Positions 32,803 to 44,945 are shown, numbered from the stretch's first letter. The stretch: 64,000 nucleotides of DNA from Acanthococcus lagerstroemiae (GCA_031841125.1 CM063107.1:49675497-49739496), one strand, 5' to 3'. Translations and numbers: made by a program. The notes: a model not told the origin generated them from the letters alone.

Positions 32803-34075
32803 CTATCTAGGCTCCTCTGACTTTTTCTTGAACAAACTAAACAATAATGGTAGTCTGTTAGTACTCAGTTCGGTGACAGCCGAAGTTGGTGAGCTTGTTG
32901 ACGGTGGTTGAGTTTCGCTGTCCGACTCCTCTGGAGGCAAGTACGTGGCTGAAATGCTATCATCGATTCCAGTTTTCTGCAAGTGGTACGTAATTTTCTG
33001 ACTGGAGTTTTTCGGTTTACTCAGACTCCCGTCATCTGGCTTCAATATGTAATATTCGATATTCGATGTATCGAATTTATTTTTGGTACATGATTTGTTG
33101 ACACGTTCTTCTGGCGGCACCAGCACCAGATTGATGTTCGGGACGTTTTGACCGTTGTCAGTCGGGACCGACCTACTTGTTAACGCTCCTTCTTCGGCTG
33201 AATCCGATGACTGGCTTTTACACTCTTTCTGCAGTCCAGGCTTACATTTATTTGTGACCAATTTCAGGTTCGTTGAATTCTGTACGTAACCCGAAAGCTC
33301 CGGATTCAAGGAGTTGTTATCCGCGTTTTCGATGTTATTGCTGTACTCCTCCAGTTTGTCTCCTCGAATTACAACCGTGTAAGTAGCATTCGTGTACGGT
33401 TGAAATGGCTGCGGCTTCTCATTCGAATCGAAATTCGTTTTAGTTTGGAACTGATCTTTCTTTTTATTCGCCGCTGTCGGATTTACATAGACGTAAAATT
33501 TGTTCTTGTTTGTAACTGGCTCCGGGGGAAAACTGTACTCGTTAGCAGAAGGCTCTAGGATGACGACTACATTGCTGATGACCTGACTGGATGGATCAAC
33601 GGGAGAGTAAACGTTGATCATATTGTCTTGCACCACGGTGTGTGTGACCACGATGTTGTACCCAAGTTCATCTGTTTGTTGGGGTGCGGCCCCATTTTCA
33701 GGGGTGGTGTCATCGCACTGTTCCTGGTACTGTTCCTCGGGCACAGGATTACACGAAAGAGAATCACTTTCTCCGTTTGAACAGATGATGGCTATGCCCT
33801 CATTTGAGGTCACCGGTGGTCCGTTAGATTCGAAATACTCGGGCTTGTTGTACACGGAAAAGAAGTTCTGGACTCGTTGAACTATACGTTCGATCATTGG
33901 AGGAAGCCTGCCGCCGAATAGCTGCTTGGTGGAGTCGATCACAGGGGTTTGTTTTTTTCGCAGGGTGGCGACCACTTTCTGGATGAGATTGGCGGCGGCT
34001 TTAGGCGATATCGATGGATTCGAAGTTGTCGAATTGTTAGACGGAGGCTCGTATGGTTTCGAGGCTTCCGATCTT
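32803..34075 (-). CDS. Secreted unknown protein, exon 3
   Basis: The - strand acceptor CTCATTTTCAG ends at 34076. An uninterrupted frame of 424 residues runs from RSEASKPYEPPSNNS to KKKSEEPR. This is by far the longest open frame in the window, and the codon use is unlike the surrounding AT-rich repeats (Ser codons with CG, C/G-ending codons). It includes an internal Lys/Arg-rich segment (LIQKVVATLRKKQ) and LPPMIERIVQRVQNFF, which could form an amphipathic helix. Confidence 0.85.
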
Positions 34076-37000
34076 CTGAAAATGAGAGAGATTTTCGATT
34101 AATTTTCGAAAAGTATTTTGAGAAATTGTTGTTTCAGAGAATTGCGGTCTTCTGAGTGTCGTAGATTTCTGTAAAGGGATGTTAATGTACCACCAAATGG
34201 TTTCTAACGAATGGGCAGAAGCGAGGAATTCTCTGATGAATAAAAGGGAAAATTCACAAGTCGTTTTCAAAATAGATGCACTAGCTTCTCTCAATGCATT
34301 CGTAATTTCATTTTTTAGGAAATTGAAACCATAGGCAATTTCTTTCTCGTATAAAGTATTAAGTACGTATATCGCGAATAGAACGTTTCCCCCAATAACG
34401 TGAGTACAAAGAGTTTGAGAACATTAAGATGTTGAACGCCAACACTGGAGTTTTAGGTTTTTAAATGGGACGATTTTAAGCACTCTTGCCCAGTATTTAT
34501 ACATTCTTGAATATCCGTGTACGTATATTTCCGATTCTCCGTCTCTCGTCACCTCACCGGCATGGGCACAAAAACTATCACGCTCTGGCCTTGACCCAGT
34601 GTGAACATTTATGACAGACGAGTAGGTACACATATAGGTACAAAGGATTCACAGCATATGTAGATACGAGTAGGTAGAGAAAGTCAGATGTCATCGAAAC
34701 AAGTACGAGATCAACATTTCTAAAATACCAACCATCTAAAAAAAAGTATATTTTCGAGCCCCTTTTTGTAGGTTCATCAGCTAGAGTTCCAGCTTTTTAA
34801 TCCACAAAAACGAACCAGTAATTATTTGTTTTACTTCTAAAAATGACAAGAAACATGAGTAAAGTTAAACCTTTGTCACGATTTTCTATACACTCAGATC
34901 AAATGTGTGAAATTCCCAGACACTTAAAATGTGATTAGGTGCACGTATCTGCAAAGGTGATCGCTGCGTTGGTTTCGGGAGAGGGGTACGAGATAAGAAT
35001 TAAAAATTCTTTCATTCGATGAATTTTAATTCCCCCACTCCTTCCTTCAACCCAAATAGAAGGCTTAGACTGAAGTGCACAATTTTTCAAAATATGAGTT
35101 AAAAATGTTACGAAGCTTTTAGCTTTTTTCTTCTTTTTTTTTTGAAGAGCAGAGAACGAAAGAATTTTGTAACTCGCATCCCCTGCTCTTATCACAGCTA
35201 ATTTCAAGCATACCTAGTACCTACTGTTGATTGTGTTTTATTTAGTTTCTGCAAACAAGAAATAGCAGAAGAAGGGGTTATCAAAATAACTTCACGTTTG
35301 ATCGAATGTAGTATAGGTACAGAATTCTTTTATAGAGTGCATCTCAGGGTATTTACCCTCAAAAGTGGTTAAAAACACTCACTTACGAGAGAGGACAGAG
35401 CTAAGTGTTTTCAATTTCTCAAAGAATTTCTATGAAAGACTTGTCTTTTGAACAGCCTTCTTGGGGGAGATGGGATTATCCCGCAAATCCTCCTCCCGCC
35501 TTAAAACCGGCTTTGTCGAATAGCAAAAAAGTACGTACATGTCATGCTGACGAGTGTTCTAGACTTATCAGCAGAATTGTCCAAATGAGAGAAGAAGGTA
35601 TACACTGAATTTCATGTCGGTCCCAGATTGAAGAGCGAATATTAATGATATTGATAATAATCGAAAAATAGATAATTGAGACGCAGTTTTATCGGAATCT
35701 CGATTGTCAAAGTAGCTAATCAACTGTTGAAATATTAGCAGTCAAAATATTTATACGTAGGTTGTCGCTAAGTAATTGAGACTAAAATTCGTACGGCCCA
35801 CCAACGCTACCTACGGCGTTTCAACGCGCTAGGGGGATAATTTACTTCATTAGCTATCGATTAAGACCACGCCGAGCTCATTTGATTGAAAACTCACTAT
35901 TCCAGACCAATTTGAAAGAAACCATATGCGTTGACTCCTACAGGTTTTTTAAAGATTTTTTAAAAGAAGGGAAAAAGCATACGATTACAAACTTTTTTAT
36001 TAATCATTATCTTCATTAAGTACACGAATATCTTTTTCAAAATAAGCGCCATTCATGGCTATACAGGCGTCCATTCGTTCTTGCCATTTATCGAACGTTT
36101 TTGCGTATTCCGCCGCTGGTAAGGAGGAGAAAAACATCTGCGCCGCAGTGATGCGACTTCTTGATTCGTGTTGAATTGACGACCCCATAAGGCTGCCTTT
36201 AGTTAAGGAAATAACCAAAAGTCGCAAGGGGCGAGGTCAGGACTGTACGGGGTGGGGGTGAATTGTGATTGTTTTAGAAGTCATCATCGCGGCGCAGATG
36301 TTTTTCTCCTCCTTACCGGCGGCGAAATACGCGAAAACGTTCAATAAATGGCAAGAACGAATGGACACCTGTATAGCCATGAATGGCGCTTATTTTGAAA
36401 AAGATCTTCGTGTACTTAATGAAGATGATGATTACTAAAAAATTTTGTAATTGTATGCTTTTTTTCCTTTAAAAAAAAAAATCTTTAAAAAACCTGTAGG
36501 GGTCAACGCATAAATATGGTTTCTTTCAAACTGGTCTGGAACGGCGAGTTTTCAATCAAATGAGCTCGGCGTGGTCTCAATCAATAGCTAATAAACCAAG
36601 TTATCCCCCTACTGCGTTGAAACGCCGATAGGTAGCGTTGGTGGGCCGTACGAATTTTAGTCTCAGTTACTTAACGACAGCCTATGTAATTGTAATATTG
36701 ACATTGTAATTGACAGGTTTGCAATATTAATAGTGCAAATTAAAAATTGAATTATCGAAAATCCGAATGTCAAGTATCAGAATGTGAATAATAAAAACAT
36801 GGATAGTAAAAATATTGAACATGTAAATATTGATAATTTCAAATCAACAATAAAAATTTTGAGAATTACCTACAGAAAATTATAAACTATTAATGAACCA
36901 AATTTTAACATCCAAAATGTCGGAAATCAAAATATTGATAACTCAAAACGTTGATGATATGTAAATATCAATTGTGGCAACATCAATAATAAAAATTTTA

Positions 37001-40000
37001 AGAGTTGAAAAATTGACATATTGAAAATCGAAATATCAATAATGAAAATATTGAAATCAAAATATTGTAAGTATTGAATATTGATAATTTCATCTAAGAA
37101 CAAGGATTGTGAAAACTGAAATTTTGAAAATGAAAATATTAACCATCTGAAAATTGATGATTAAAGTAGGGTCAAACGGCGGCACACAGTGCGCCATATG
37201 GTGCACAGTGACACAATCGATATAATTATCTCCCATACTGATAGCGCCGCGTATCTGCAAATGAGATAGGTTATTTGTCCTAGTGTAGTAAACCTATCTG
37301 TCTATTATTTTTTAACATTCTATGGTAATTTACCTGTTCCGATTTCTAATTGAATTTTGATTAATGCGAAGGAGAGAAAATTATAATTCAATTTAACTCA
37401 ATAAAAATTAATAAATGAAAGCGGAAAAGAGTAATTTTGATGTATAACTAGACAATAAAATGTCCTCTTTCCAATGACGTACTTTTTAAAAAGAAATAAA
37501 GAAAAGCGCGTCACATATAGATGCTTTTCTCTGGAGAGGTATGTGGGTACTCAGTGACACAGAGTCCGCGGGTGCAGATGAGTAACACTAATAAAATTAA
37601 TTACGATATTCTCAACATGGGTAAAGTCTTGGAAATAGACAATAATTTGTATAAAATGACGTTCCTACGAAGACAGTTTGATACAAATAAATTTTCGTTT
37701 CCAAATAATGTCATCGATGAAGTTTGGATTGCCCACAAAAATCTGGTCACCATTATTAGGTAATATGGTGCAATGCGGCACACGTCGCGTCCAGGGGCGG
37801 AAATAGAGCGTAAACTTTGGGAGGGCTGAAGCCCCAGCGCCTAATATAAGGCGAAAAATCCAAAAATCATAGCCCCCCCCCAAAAAAAAAAGAAAAATTA
37901 TACAAAATAGATTTTTTTTCTTGGTAATACTTTCTTTGTAAGAAAAAAAAAGTCCTATTGTATTAAGATAAATTTAAAAATAAATTTTGGGGGGCCAATT
38001 TTGAAACTAGGGGGCTTAGCCCCTAGCCCTCTTCTATTTCTGCTCCTGTTCACGTCAGATTCTTAGTACGCTTTTGTCAATGACTTACATAACTTTAATA
38101 ATCTGAAATAAATACATAAATGCTTATTATTCCATGTATTCCCCATTTTCTCACTGTGTCACTGTGGACCATGGGTTGTGTCACTGTTCCCTAATGTAGG
38201 TCCTCTGTGAAACAAAATTATGCTTTTACATTTTCGTCTGTAACTTTGTTCACAATCAACGAAGAGTATTCAAATTTTGATATATATGTTGTAGAGAAAT
38301 TTTATCGTAATTCAACAATAAAAAAATTTTAAGATTGATCAATTAGAAAACGAGATATTGGCAAATGAAAAATTTTGTGTCATTGTATACCATTTTTGAC
38401 CCTATGGTATTGATAGTTTGGATACCTATAGTTGAAATATCAACCACAAAAATGTTTGAGAGCTGTGATTTGTATCGATTAAGAATTGAAATATTCAACA
38501 TCAAGGTATATAAGTCATTAAAATATTGGTTATCGAAATATCGACTATCTAAGTATTAATAATTTGTAAATCGATAATTAAAATATTTGATAGTTTGAAT
38601 AGATATAGATATCTAGTTTGCCATGACAACCGTAGGAATACTTGAAGCTGAAATATTGAGAATTGGAATATTAAAAATAAAAATATCAAGCATCAAAATG
38701 TAAAAAATCAAGACAGCGATAGTCAAAATATTGATGATATACAAGATCAACTGTTGCAGTGTCAACAATGAACTTTTTCAGAATTGAAATATTTACAGTT
38801 TTGATTGTTACAATATCTAGCGTACACATAATGGGAATTGAACTGCTCAAAATTGAAATATTAATCATCAAAATGTCAACAGGCTATCAAAATTTCCGAA
38901 ATCAAAATATTAATGATATGAACATTGATAGTTGCAACATCGATAATCAAACTTAAAGAATGAAAATACTAAAAAGCCAAAGTTATAGCAAAATTCGAAT
39001 ATTTATTTTTAAAATGTTGATGGTATAAAAATTGAAAGTGCAATATATGAATGATAAAAATTTTGAGAATTAAAGTAGGGATTGAATATCAAACTACCCA
39101 TCAATAAGCAAAATGTCAATAGTCCAAGAATCAAAATATTGATATTATAAATATTGATCGTTGCAATATCAACTATAAAATTTTAATAATTAAAATGATG
39201 GAAATCGAAATAATAATCAAAGTGTTAATATTTAATTAAAATATTAAAAAAACAAAGTCAGAATATTAAATTGATCAGTGTAAATCAAGAGTAAAAATGG
39301 CCTGAGTTGAAATAGGGTATTGAAAATTGAATTGTCAATGATAGAAATATCTACAGGCAAAAAATATTGACGATAGAAATATATTGATTGTTGCAATATC
39401 AACAATAAAAAATGTAAAAATTGAAATGTTGGAAACCGAAATATCAATAGTTAAATTTTCAGTAATCAAAATATGGAAAACCTGAGTTCGAAGGTCAAAA
39501 TTTAATTTGATAATGGCAATGTTCACAGTAGAAATTTTGAGAATTGAAATAGAAATCTAAATATTAATCATCTGAATATCGCTAGTCAGAGTATTGATTG
39601 TAGGAATATTGTGAGCTGATATACTAAGTTTTAGAACATTAAACATTAAAATATCAATCATCAAAATAGCGATAATTTTAGAAAGCGAAAGGGCTGAAAA
39701 TTATATCCCTTTCTCCCACCATTTTGAAAGCTGACAAACCTTCATCAGTCCTATTCACCACTGGTACCATTTTCTTCCAGCAGAAAATACGATAAATCTT
39801 TTATTTTCCAGTTCTGTTGGTCGTATTTATGGCGGGAGGGGGAGAGAAGTGTAGTTACTCTCTTCTGGGACCACCTCATCCCTCATTCAGACTTTAGAAA
39901 ATATGATAAAAAGGGCCATTCTCCAGCAGCTGAGAACATTTTGTTACCAGCAAATTTTGAACCCTAAAACTTTCAATTTGTTTGGGAGGAGAGGGTTATT

Positions 40001-43000
40001 TTGGGTTACACAATAACATACACAACAAATTCCACTTAGGTATCTAGTTAATCAGACACGACAATTACCATTTTTCGAGTGGAAAAAGCATATGGAGGTG
40101 TCCATCATCGTGGATGTTACCACCTTTTTGCAATATTTTTTTGACCTGGCACTACGAACATGACGCTGAAGAAAAATGTTCCAACTTATCTACACTAACC
40201 AGCTCTTAAAACTTTTCAGAATCAATATTAGCTATTTCAAAACGCAGTCATCACCCGGAATTCTTCAGTTTTGACCAACCGATTGGAAATGTGTTTGGCA
40301 AGAGCAGTCACCCCCCCCCTTGCCTCCACAAAAGAAATCTATTTTTGGCAATTGCCTCCTTTACAATCGAGGAACGTGGTCACGCTGGACAAGATACCAT
40401 CTATGGCAGCGTTACTCAAAGTATGCTCCGCGGAACCCCGGGGCTCCGCAAAGGCTCTGGAAGGGGTCCGCCGCACCAGGGTATCCAAAATTCTGGCCCC
40501 GTGTGTTGTATAGCAAGTAAAAAGTAATAAGTAAAAGGTTTTTTTATTAATTTAGTGAAGGGTTCCATAACATACATTGCTGTTGAAAAGGGGTCCCCCA
40601 CAAAAAAGTTTGAGAATCGCTGATCTATGGTTTCAACTTCGAGGAAACACTGCCTACCAAAAGAAGTCACCCCCTCCCCCCGCCCCCGACCGTGGTTTAG
40701 ACAAATTCGTTGGTTCTGACGATCGAGTTAAAACGCGCAAGACTGTTTTTGTTGCAAACCAATATGGGGATTTTTCGTGATTTTTAGAGAATTTTTATAC
40801 TTTCTTTTCACTTTTAGAAGTTTCACACTTCGAGATTGGCACGCCTGCGTTAGGCCGATAAATTTTTTGTCGTCCCTATGGAGAAATAAGGTTCTGAAAA
40901 TAAATGGTGAATTCCTCAACAACCTGAGATTCGCCGATGACATTGTTCTGCTGGGGGAAAATATTCACGAGCTCCAAGAAATGATACGGGAACTCGGCAG
41001 AGAATGTGCGAAGATAGGACTAACGATGAAAGCCACAAAAACAAAAATCATGTCATCGGACGACACAGTATTAGGGGTCTGGGCTGACAGTCTTGAAATA
41101 AAAATGAAGTCCTAGAATATACATATACCTTGGGTAGATAATGTCAACAAAAAACAAAATGAATGCAGAAATAGGAGTGCGCATCGCGAACGGGTGGAAA
41201 GCTTTCTGGGCACAAAAACATATTTCTAAAAGCAGGATGAAAATCTCGATCAAAGTAAAAATACTTCAGAGTAGTGTATAATACCAGTTCTCACATACGG
41301 ATCTCAAATCTGGGCTATGACAAAGAGAAATAGTTTAAGACTTAAAACGATTCAATACTCCATGCTACGTAGCATTCTGAGATTATCCCTTAAGGATAAA
41401 GGAAAGAACAATAAAATTATGGAAAAAACGAAGATGGTGGACAGTGGGTACATAATTAAGAAATCGGAATTCAAATATGCAGGACAGCAGGACATCTAGT
41501 CAGGGAGGGAAACCGAAAATGGGGATTCAAGCTGTCAATCTGGACACCCTGCAAGATATTACAAGAGTGGGTCCAGGATGGATGGGTTAGCCCAGTACAG
41601 ATCAGGGTGGAGGACGGTGGTAGAGACCAATGCCCGAAACTGGGCGTGTTAATTAGGCGTCGGTTGGCCATTTTTTAAATATTTATTATGCTTTCCAATA
41701 TAACAAATTTTACAGTTTATACTTTGAACTATTTGTATAATTTGTGCTTAAAAATACTTGTTGCCCTTTTGGGCGAAAGCCGACCTCAGCCTGTTCCATT
41801 CGGGCCTGCACTGGGCTACCCTATGGAACGTTTTGTGACCCAGTAAACCAAAGAAATCATCAGATCATCTCCTCATTTGCCGACCTTGACTGCGCTTCTT
41901 ATGTCTCAAAAACCAAAAGGTTACTTTTCTACCCCAGTCATCTTCTTTTATTCTTGCTAAATGGCCTGCCCAATCCCACTTACGGTATAGGCATTCCTCC
42001 ATTATGTTTTTGTTGCTCTTAACTTTTTTTTTTTTTTTTTTTTTTTCCTATTCTAATTCTAGATTTTTGTCTTAACTTCAAGAGTGATTTTTCCATTTTG
42101 TTCTGTATAGTTTGTAACCTGTTTTTGTCTATTTGTCTTAACCCTCAAGTTTGAGGTCCGTGATTCATGGTTGGAATGATGCACATATTGAATACTTTCG
42201 ATTTTAACTTTGTTGAGTAATTGTTTTTAAAAATTTTCCGTAATGACCAAAATTTACTCCACCCTGACTTTATTCTTCTTTTTACCTCTTTTTCGTATCG
42301 ATTTTCAAATGAAAGTATTTGTCCCAGATCCAGGTTTAATAATTTAAAAAAAAAAGTCGTATTATTCACTTTTTTATTCGCATTCAAAAATTCGAAAAAT
42401 GAGTAAAATGCTGCAGGTGATGTAAATAAGTTACCCCCAAATTTCAGAATTTTTACTCCCCTCTATAACGAGACGTGGACCTGGGACAAATGTGTCCCAG
42501 TAGTGTTTTATGCTGGGAAAAAGTGATAATAACTCAGTGTTGTCTCAATTGAGAAAAATGCATTTGAAAGAGCGTGTCGAGAACTACGGATGAGCATCAA
42601 ATGCATTAATTTTGGGACGTAGTTGTCCCAGTAGTAATTTTTGAAACTTTGGTGGGACATATATGTCCCGACAGTAGTCAGGAGATTATTATTAACAGTT
42701 TCGAAAAATTTGCAGCTCGAAGCCACGACTTCGTTGGCTGCCAGTGAAATACATCTCCGAAGTAAATATTATGGAAAATAATAAAAAGCTTAACAAAAAA
42801 AGAAATGCCACCATAATATTCTCAGTTTCTGTAGAACGACCCGTATATTATTGAAGAACTGTAACTTACAGACTTCGTTGATTTTCATTTTCCCCCGAGA
42901 ACGCATTTTCATCCGTGTCAGTTGTGGGTGTATTAGTTGAGCCACCAGTGACGACTGTTTTTGGCTTAATGTACGCTCCAAAAGTGTGACAAAAAATCGG

Positions 43001-43466
43001 TAACCAAATTATCTGAAATCGTAATCTTACATTAGCTTCTTCTGACTAACTGAGCGAGAGTTTGGCGGAAAATGAACTAATTATCATTCTATGTGAATAC
43101 ACAAATTCGTATTGGTGTCACATTCTAAGAAACATTAAATTGACGTCCGGGTATACGAAATCAGCGAAATTACAGCTTGCTTAAAACTGAACGTAAAAGC
43201 AGCAATTCGTAATTTAAGTTTACTCGAAACGTTCGGATAATTTTGTTTCTGAGTCTGAATAATCTGACGAAAACGCAGTTAAGCTTAGCTCTTGTTAAAA
43301 AACGAATCTTCCGTTTATGGAAGACGGACGATTCAAATCGAATAGAGCACCGAAAATGAAACGACTTTCAACGCCCAAATAACACGAGTCGACTTTTACG
43401 CGCCTAAAAAGTTTATAAAAAAGATTTAGGTAAATAGGTACTCACCGCAGTTATGGTGATCTTCAT
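32803..43466 (-). CDS. Secreted Asn/Ser/Thr-rich protein of unknown function (join complement 43446-43466, 42870-43012, 32803-34075)
   Basis: The three exons join with matching phases (0, 2) to 478 residues ending in TAG at 32803-32805. The start MKITITA|IIWLPIFCHTFGA is a clear signal peptide, which supports the exon 1-exon 2 junction. The rest is low-complexity, rich in Asn, Ser, Thr, Pro and Gln, with many N-glycosylation sequons, several Val-rich segments (YNIVVTHTVVQDN, VISNVVVILEP, TYTVVIRGD) and a basic C-terminus (FSLFKKKSEEPR). No domain is recognised; an extracellular or cuticular role is inference. The 8.8 kb second intron is packed with transposons. A further exon in that intron cannot be excluded, but the CT+A phase join works without one. 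Confidence 0.68.
34076..35759 (-). other. Intron of the secreted-protein gene, proximal part
   Basis: AT-rich with no element recognised. A possible - strand donor (CTCTCTC|GTAAGTGAG near 35390) was noted, but no coding exon can be tied to it. Confidence 0.4.
35760..36682. mobile_element. Fold-back (inverted-duplicate) mariner, copy 2
   Basis: Bounded by TA (35758-35759 and 36683-36684) and about 80-bp TIRs homologous to copy 1 at 4229-4857. The left half encodes a mariner transposase C-terminus on the - strand (36260 down to 36000: SPDLAPCDFW-type codons, AEYAKTFDKWQERMDACIAM, GAYFEKD). The right half encodes the same C-terminus on the + strand (about 36285-36438, ending LNEDDDY). The two coding halves are diverged copies in inverted orientation joined near 36265-36300. 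The first two catalytic Asp regions and the HTH are absent. Confidence 0.85.
36690..37165. repeat. AT-rich degenerate repeat, block 1
   Basis: Repeated phrases such as AAAATATTGATAATT, CAAAATGTC and AAAAATTTTGAGAATTG recur every 30-60 bp with much variation. The same phrases resume at about 38290-39690, so the intervening 37166-38207 looks like an insertion into one array. Confidence 0.6.
37166..38207. mobile_element. Candidate TIR insertion with a short ORF
   Basis: The left end TAGGGTCAAACGGCGGCACA... and the right end, inverted, TAGGGAACAGTGACACAACC share TAGGG and nearby CAGTGACACA motifs. It sits inside the AT-rich repeat. A + frame at 37521-37763 (for example KVLEIDNNLYKMTFLRRQ) looks coding in composition and could be the C-terminus of an element protein. 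A hAT-type MITE (37792-38048) is inserted just after it. The family is unknown. Confidence 0.4.
37792..38048. mobile_element. 257-bp hAT-type MITE
   Basis: CAGGGGCGGAAATAGAG at the left and its imperfect inverse (CTTCTATTTCTGCTCCTG) at the right. The flanking octamers GTCGCGTC and TTCACGTC match at 6 of 8. The CAGGGGCGG end and the palindromic subterminal AGCCCC/GGGGCT are typical of hAT-derived MITEs. Confidence 0.65.
38285..39690. repeat. AT-rich degenerate repeat, block 2
   Basis: Continuation of the repeat in 36690-37165. Phrases of the type ATCAAAATATTGATNATA and TTGCAATATCAACAATAAA recur throughout, including at 38700-38780, 39110-39190 and 39355-39420. No period is sharp enough to call by eye. 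There is no coding sequence. Confidence 0.6.
39691..40406. other. Intron sequence, unclassified
   Basis: Nothing recognised; a C8 run occurs near 40312. A short GC-richer segment before 40399 resumes after the hAT MITE at 40407-40622. Confidence 0.3.
40407..40622. mobile_element. 216-bp hAT MITE with exact 8-bp target duplication
   Basis: ATCTATGG occurs at 40399-40406 and 40623-40630. The TIRs are CAGCGTTACTCAAA at the left and TTTGAGAATCGCTG at the right, imperfect inverses. The short frames across 40271-40527 come from the MITE and are not genes. Confidence 0.85.
40860..41690 (+). mobile_element. RTE-type LINE 3' fragment
   Basis: The + strand reads INGEFLNNLRFADDIVLLGE, CAKIGLTMKATKTKIM, ILVLTYGSQIWAMT-like, and LKTIQYSMLRSILRLSLKDK, in the RTE order, with stops and frameshifts (for example after KMKS at 41113). 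It starts abruptly just before the FADD region. It lies inside the 8.8 kb intron, antisense to that gene, and meets an oppositely oriented RTE fragment at about 41750. Confidence 0.78.
41745..42400 (-). mobile_element. RTE-type LINE 3' fragment, opposite orientation
   Basis: On the - strand it reads WSKFWSLRKIFKNN, KLKSKVFNMCIIPTM (42387-42145), then KWDWAGHLARIKEDDWGRKV and the C-terminal CRPEWNRLRSAFAQKG near 41760. A poly-T tract (42024-42046) interrupts it. It is in the sense orientation relative to the secreted-protein gene. Confidence 0.72.
42465..42690. repeat. Short repeat of TGTCCCAGTAGT motif
   Basis: GTCCCAGTAGT occurs at about 42494 and 42625, with variants (GTCCCGACAGTAGT near 42667) and inverse-like GGGACAAATG/GGGACATATA next to them. 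It may be a small TIR element. It lies just downstream of exon 2 of the secreted-protein gene. Confidence 0.3.
42870..43012 (-). CDS. Secreted unknown protein, exon 2
   Basis: The - strand acceptor ACGATTTCAG ends at 43013 and the donor AGTCT|GTAAGTTAC follows 42870. It reads IIWLPIFCHTFGAYIKPK, then a Thr/Asp-rich stretch ending ENENQRS, with two bases over. It completes the hydrophobic core of the signal peptide. Confidence 0.72.
43446..43466 (-). CDS. Secreted unknown protein, exon 1
   Basis: Seven codons, MKITITA, with the donor GCG|GTGAGTACC on the - strand. The ATG context is ATCGCCATGA. As in the cuticle gene, a minute first coding exon splits the signal peptide. Confidence 0.68.
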
Positions 43467-44075
43467 GGCGATGCGTTTCTCCTTATAACCTATATAACAC
43501 TAAACCTCATGAGAGTAGTTCTAAGCGCTGTAAAAGGAAGCCAAGCAGATAATACGGGGACATTGGCTCAATCATCTGCATTTAATTTAACCTGCTGTTT
43601 CCCGTTGTCTTATTATTTAAAAAGAAGATACCAGTTATTTGATTCATTAATTATTCGTCTATCCGTTAGTCGAAGAACATAATCGTTCCGTTCCGTTAAA
43701 GATAATACACCTTGTGAATTGTCTATTGGTGTATCTTTTAAACTGAAGAATCTCATCGAAAGTGAAACACTTCGAGCTATCCCAACTATGTGTATTTTTC
43801 CCTTTCGTATACCAGACTCTGTTTTCAGCGCTCTAAATGAACTTATATAAACGAGTACCTATTTTTATACTTATTACAGTTCATCTACCTGCGTACCATC
43901 GCGATTTGCACCTTCGTTTTTGAAAACAATCTGAGAGTGCAGAAGAACTTAACGCCTATTCTAACGAGCAGTATCCCCCATATTGGGCAATATCAAAAAT
44001 GTGTTAGGTACCTCCATACAAATTTGGGAAGTTCTGAAAAACAACAGTACATGCACTTTAAAAATCACATAGGGG
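43467..44075. other. Upstream region of the secreted-protein gene
   Basis: No element recognised. TTATATAGG lies on the - strand close to the start codon, and TATATAAA at about 43848 reads on the + strand. Neither position allows a firm promoter call. Confidence 0.25.
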
Positions 44076-44547
44076 AAAAACCATAAGAGTGCGCCTAAGA
44101 GTGCGCACGACCAATTTCTCGGTAAATTACGCCCTCTTGCGGCTGTTGATGGAATCCGAGTATAACGTGTGAATCTATGTTCACATTGATTAGTTATCAA
44201 AATACTGTGAAAATGAAAATTCCATTTTATGCCTACTAGGTTTCACCGCATACTACGTATTTTAGGAGATTCTCATTTCACATGAAATAGTATTATCTAT
44301 TGTGTTACTAGCAGGCCCCATCAAGAGGAAAGGTTTTCCCTAGTCTACTCTAGCGCCGGATGTAGGATGCACTGGTACGAATTACGCCCTTTATGTAAGT
44401 AAAAATATGCCCCCCCCCCACTGCATCTCACGTCAAAACAAATTTTTTTTTTTTATTCATAGAAGAAATCACAAAGAACTGCAACAATGATCAATGATGA
44501 TGAATTAACAAAAGTTGAAACAAATTAGAAAATGTTTAACAATTTGG

Positions 44548-44578
<31 letters not shown>

Positions 44579-44945
44579 AAGAAGTAATCTAAATTAGTAT
44601 GAACAATCCATCACTTCTTGTAATATTTCATTTATAGTGTTCGTTATCTTGAATAAAGACAATTTCAATAATGTGTGTGACTTACCTATTTGATGATTTT
44701 TTTTTGTAAAATTACTTAATGCGCACTTTTAGGAACTCGGATTCCCAAGAGTTCTCATTTGACGTTTTCTGGGAAAACCTTTATATTTTTGTAATTTAAT
44801 GGCTTAAAATTATGAAGGAAGAAAAAAAAAAGAAGTAAAAACCGCTAATTTTTTCCTATTTTATTAAAATTTTAGCAAAATTCGTATAAAACTGATTGAG
44901 CAATAAAATTTTTTCGGATAAGTGCGCACTCTTGTGGTATTTTTA
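44076..44945. mobile_element. Candidate TIR element with GAGTGCGC ends
   Basis: AAAAACCATAAGAGTGCGC at 44076-44094 is inverted, with small indels, as GTGCGCACTCTTGTGGTATTTTT at about 44922-44945. A second GAGTGCGCAC follows the left end. The interior contains a 27-A run at 44549-44575. No coding sequence. Confidence 0.4.

Noticed and set aside
40271..40527. Three overlapping + strand frames
   Set aside because: They lie mostly on the hAT MITE at 40407-40622 and have no homology to proteins I know.
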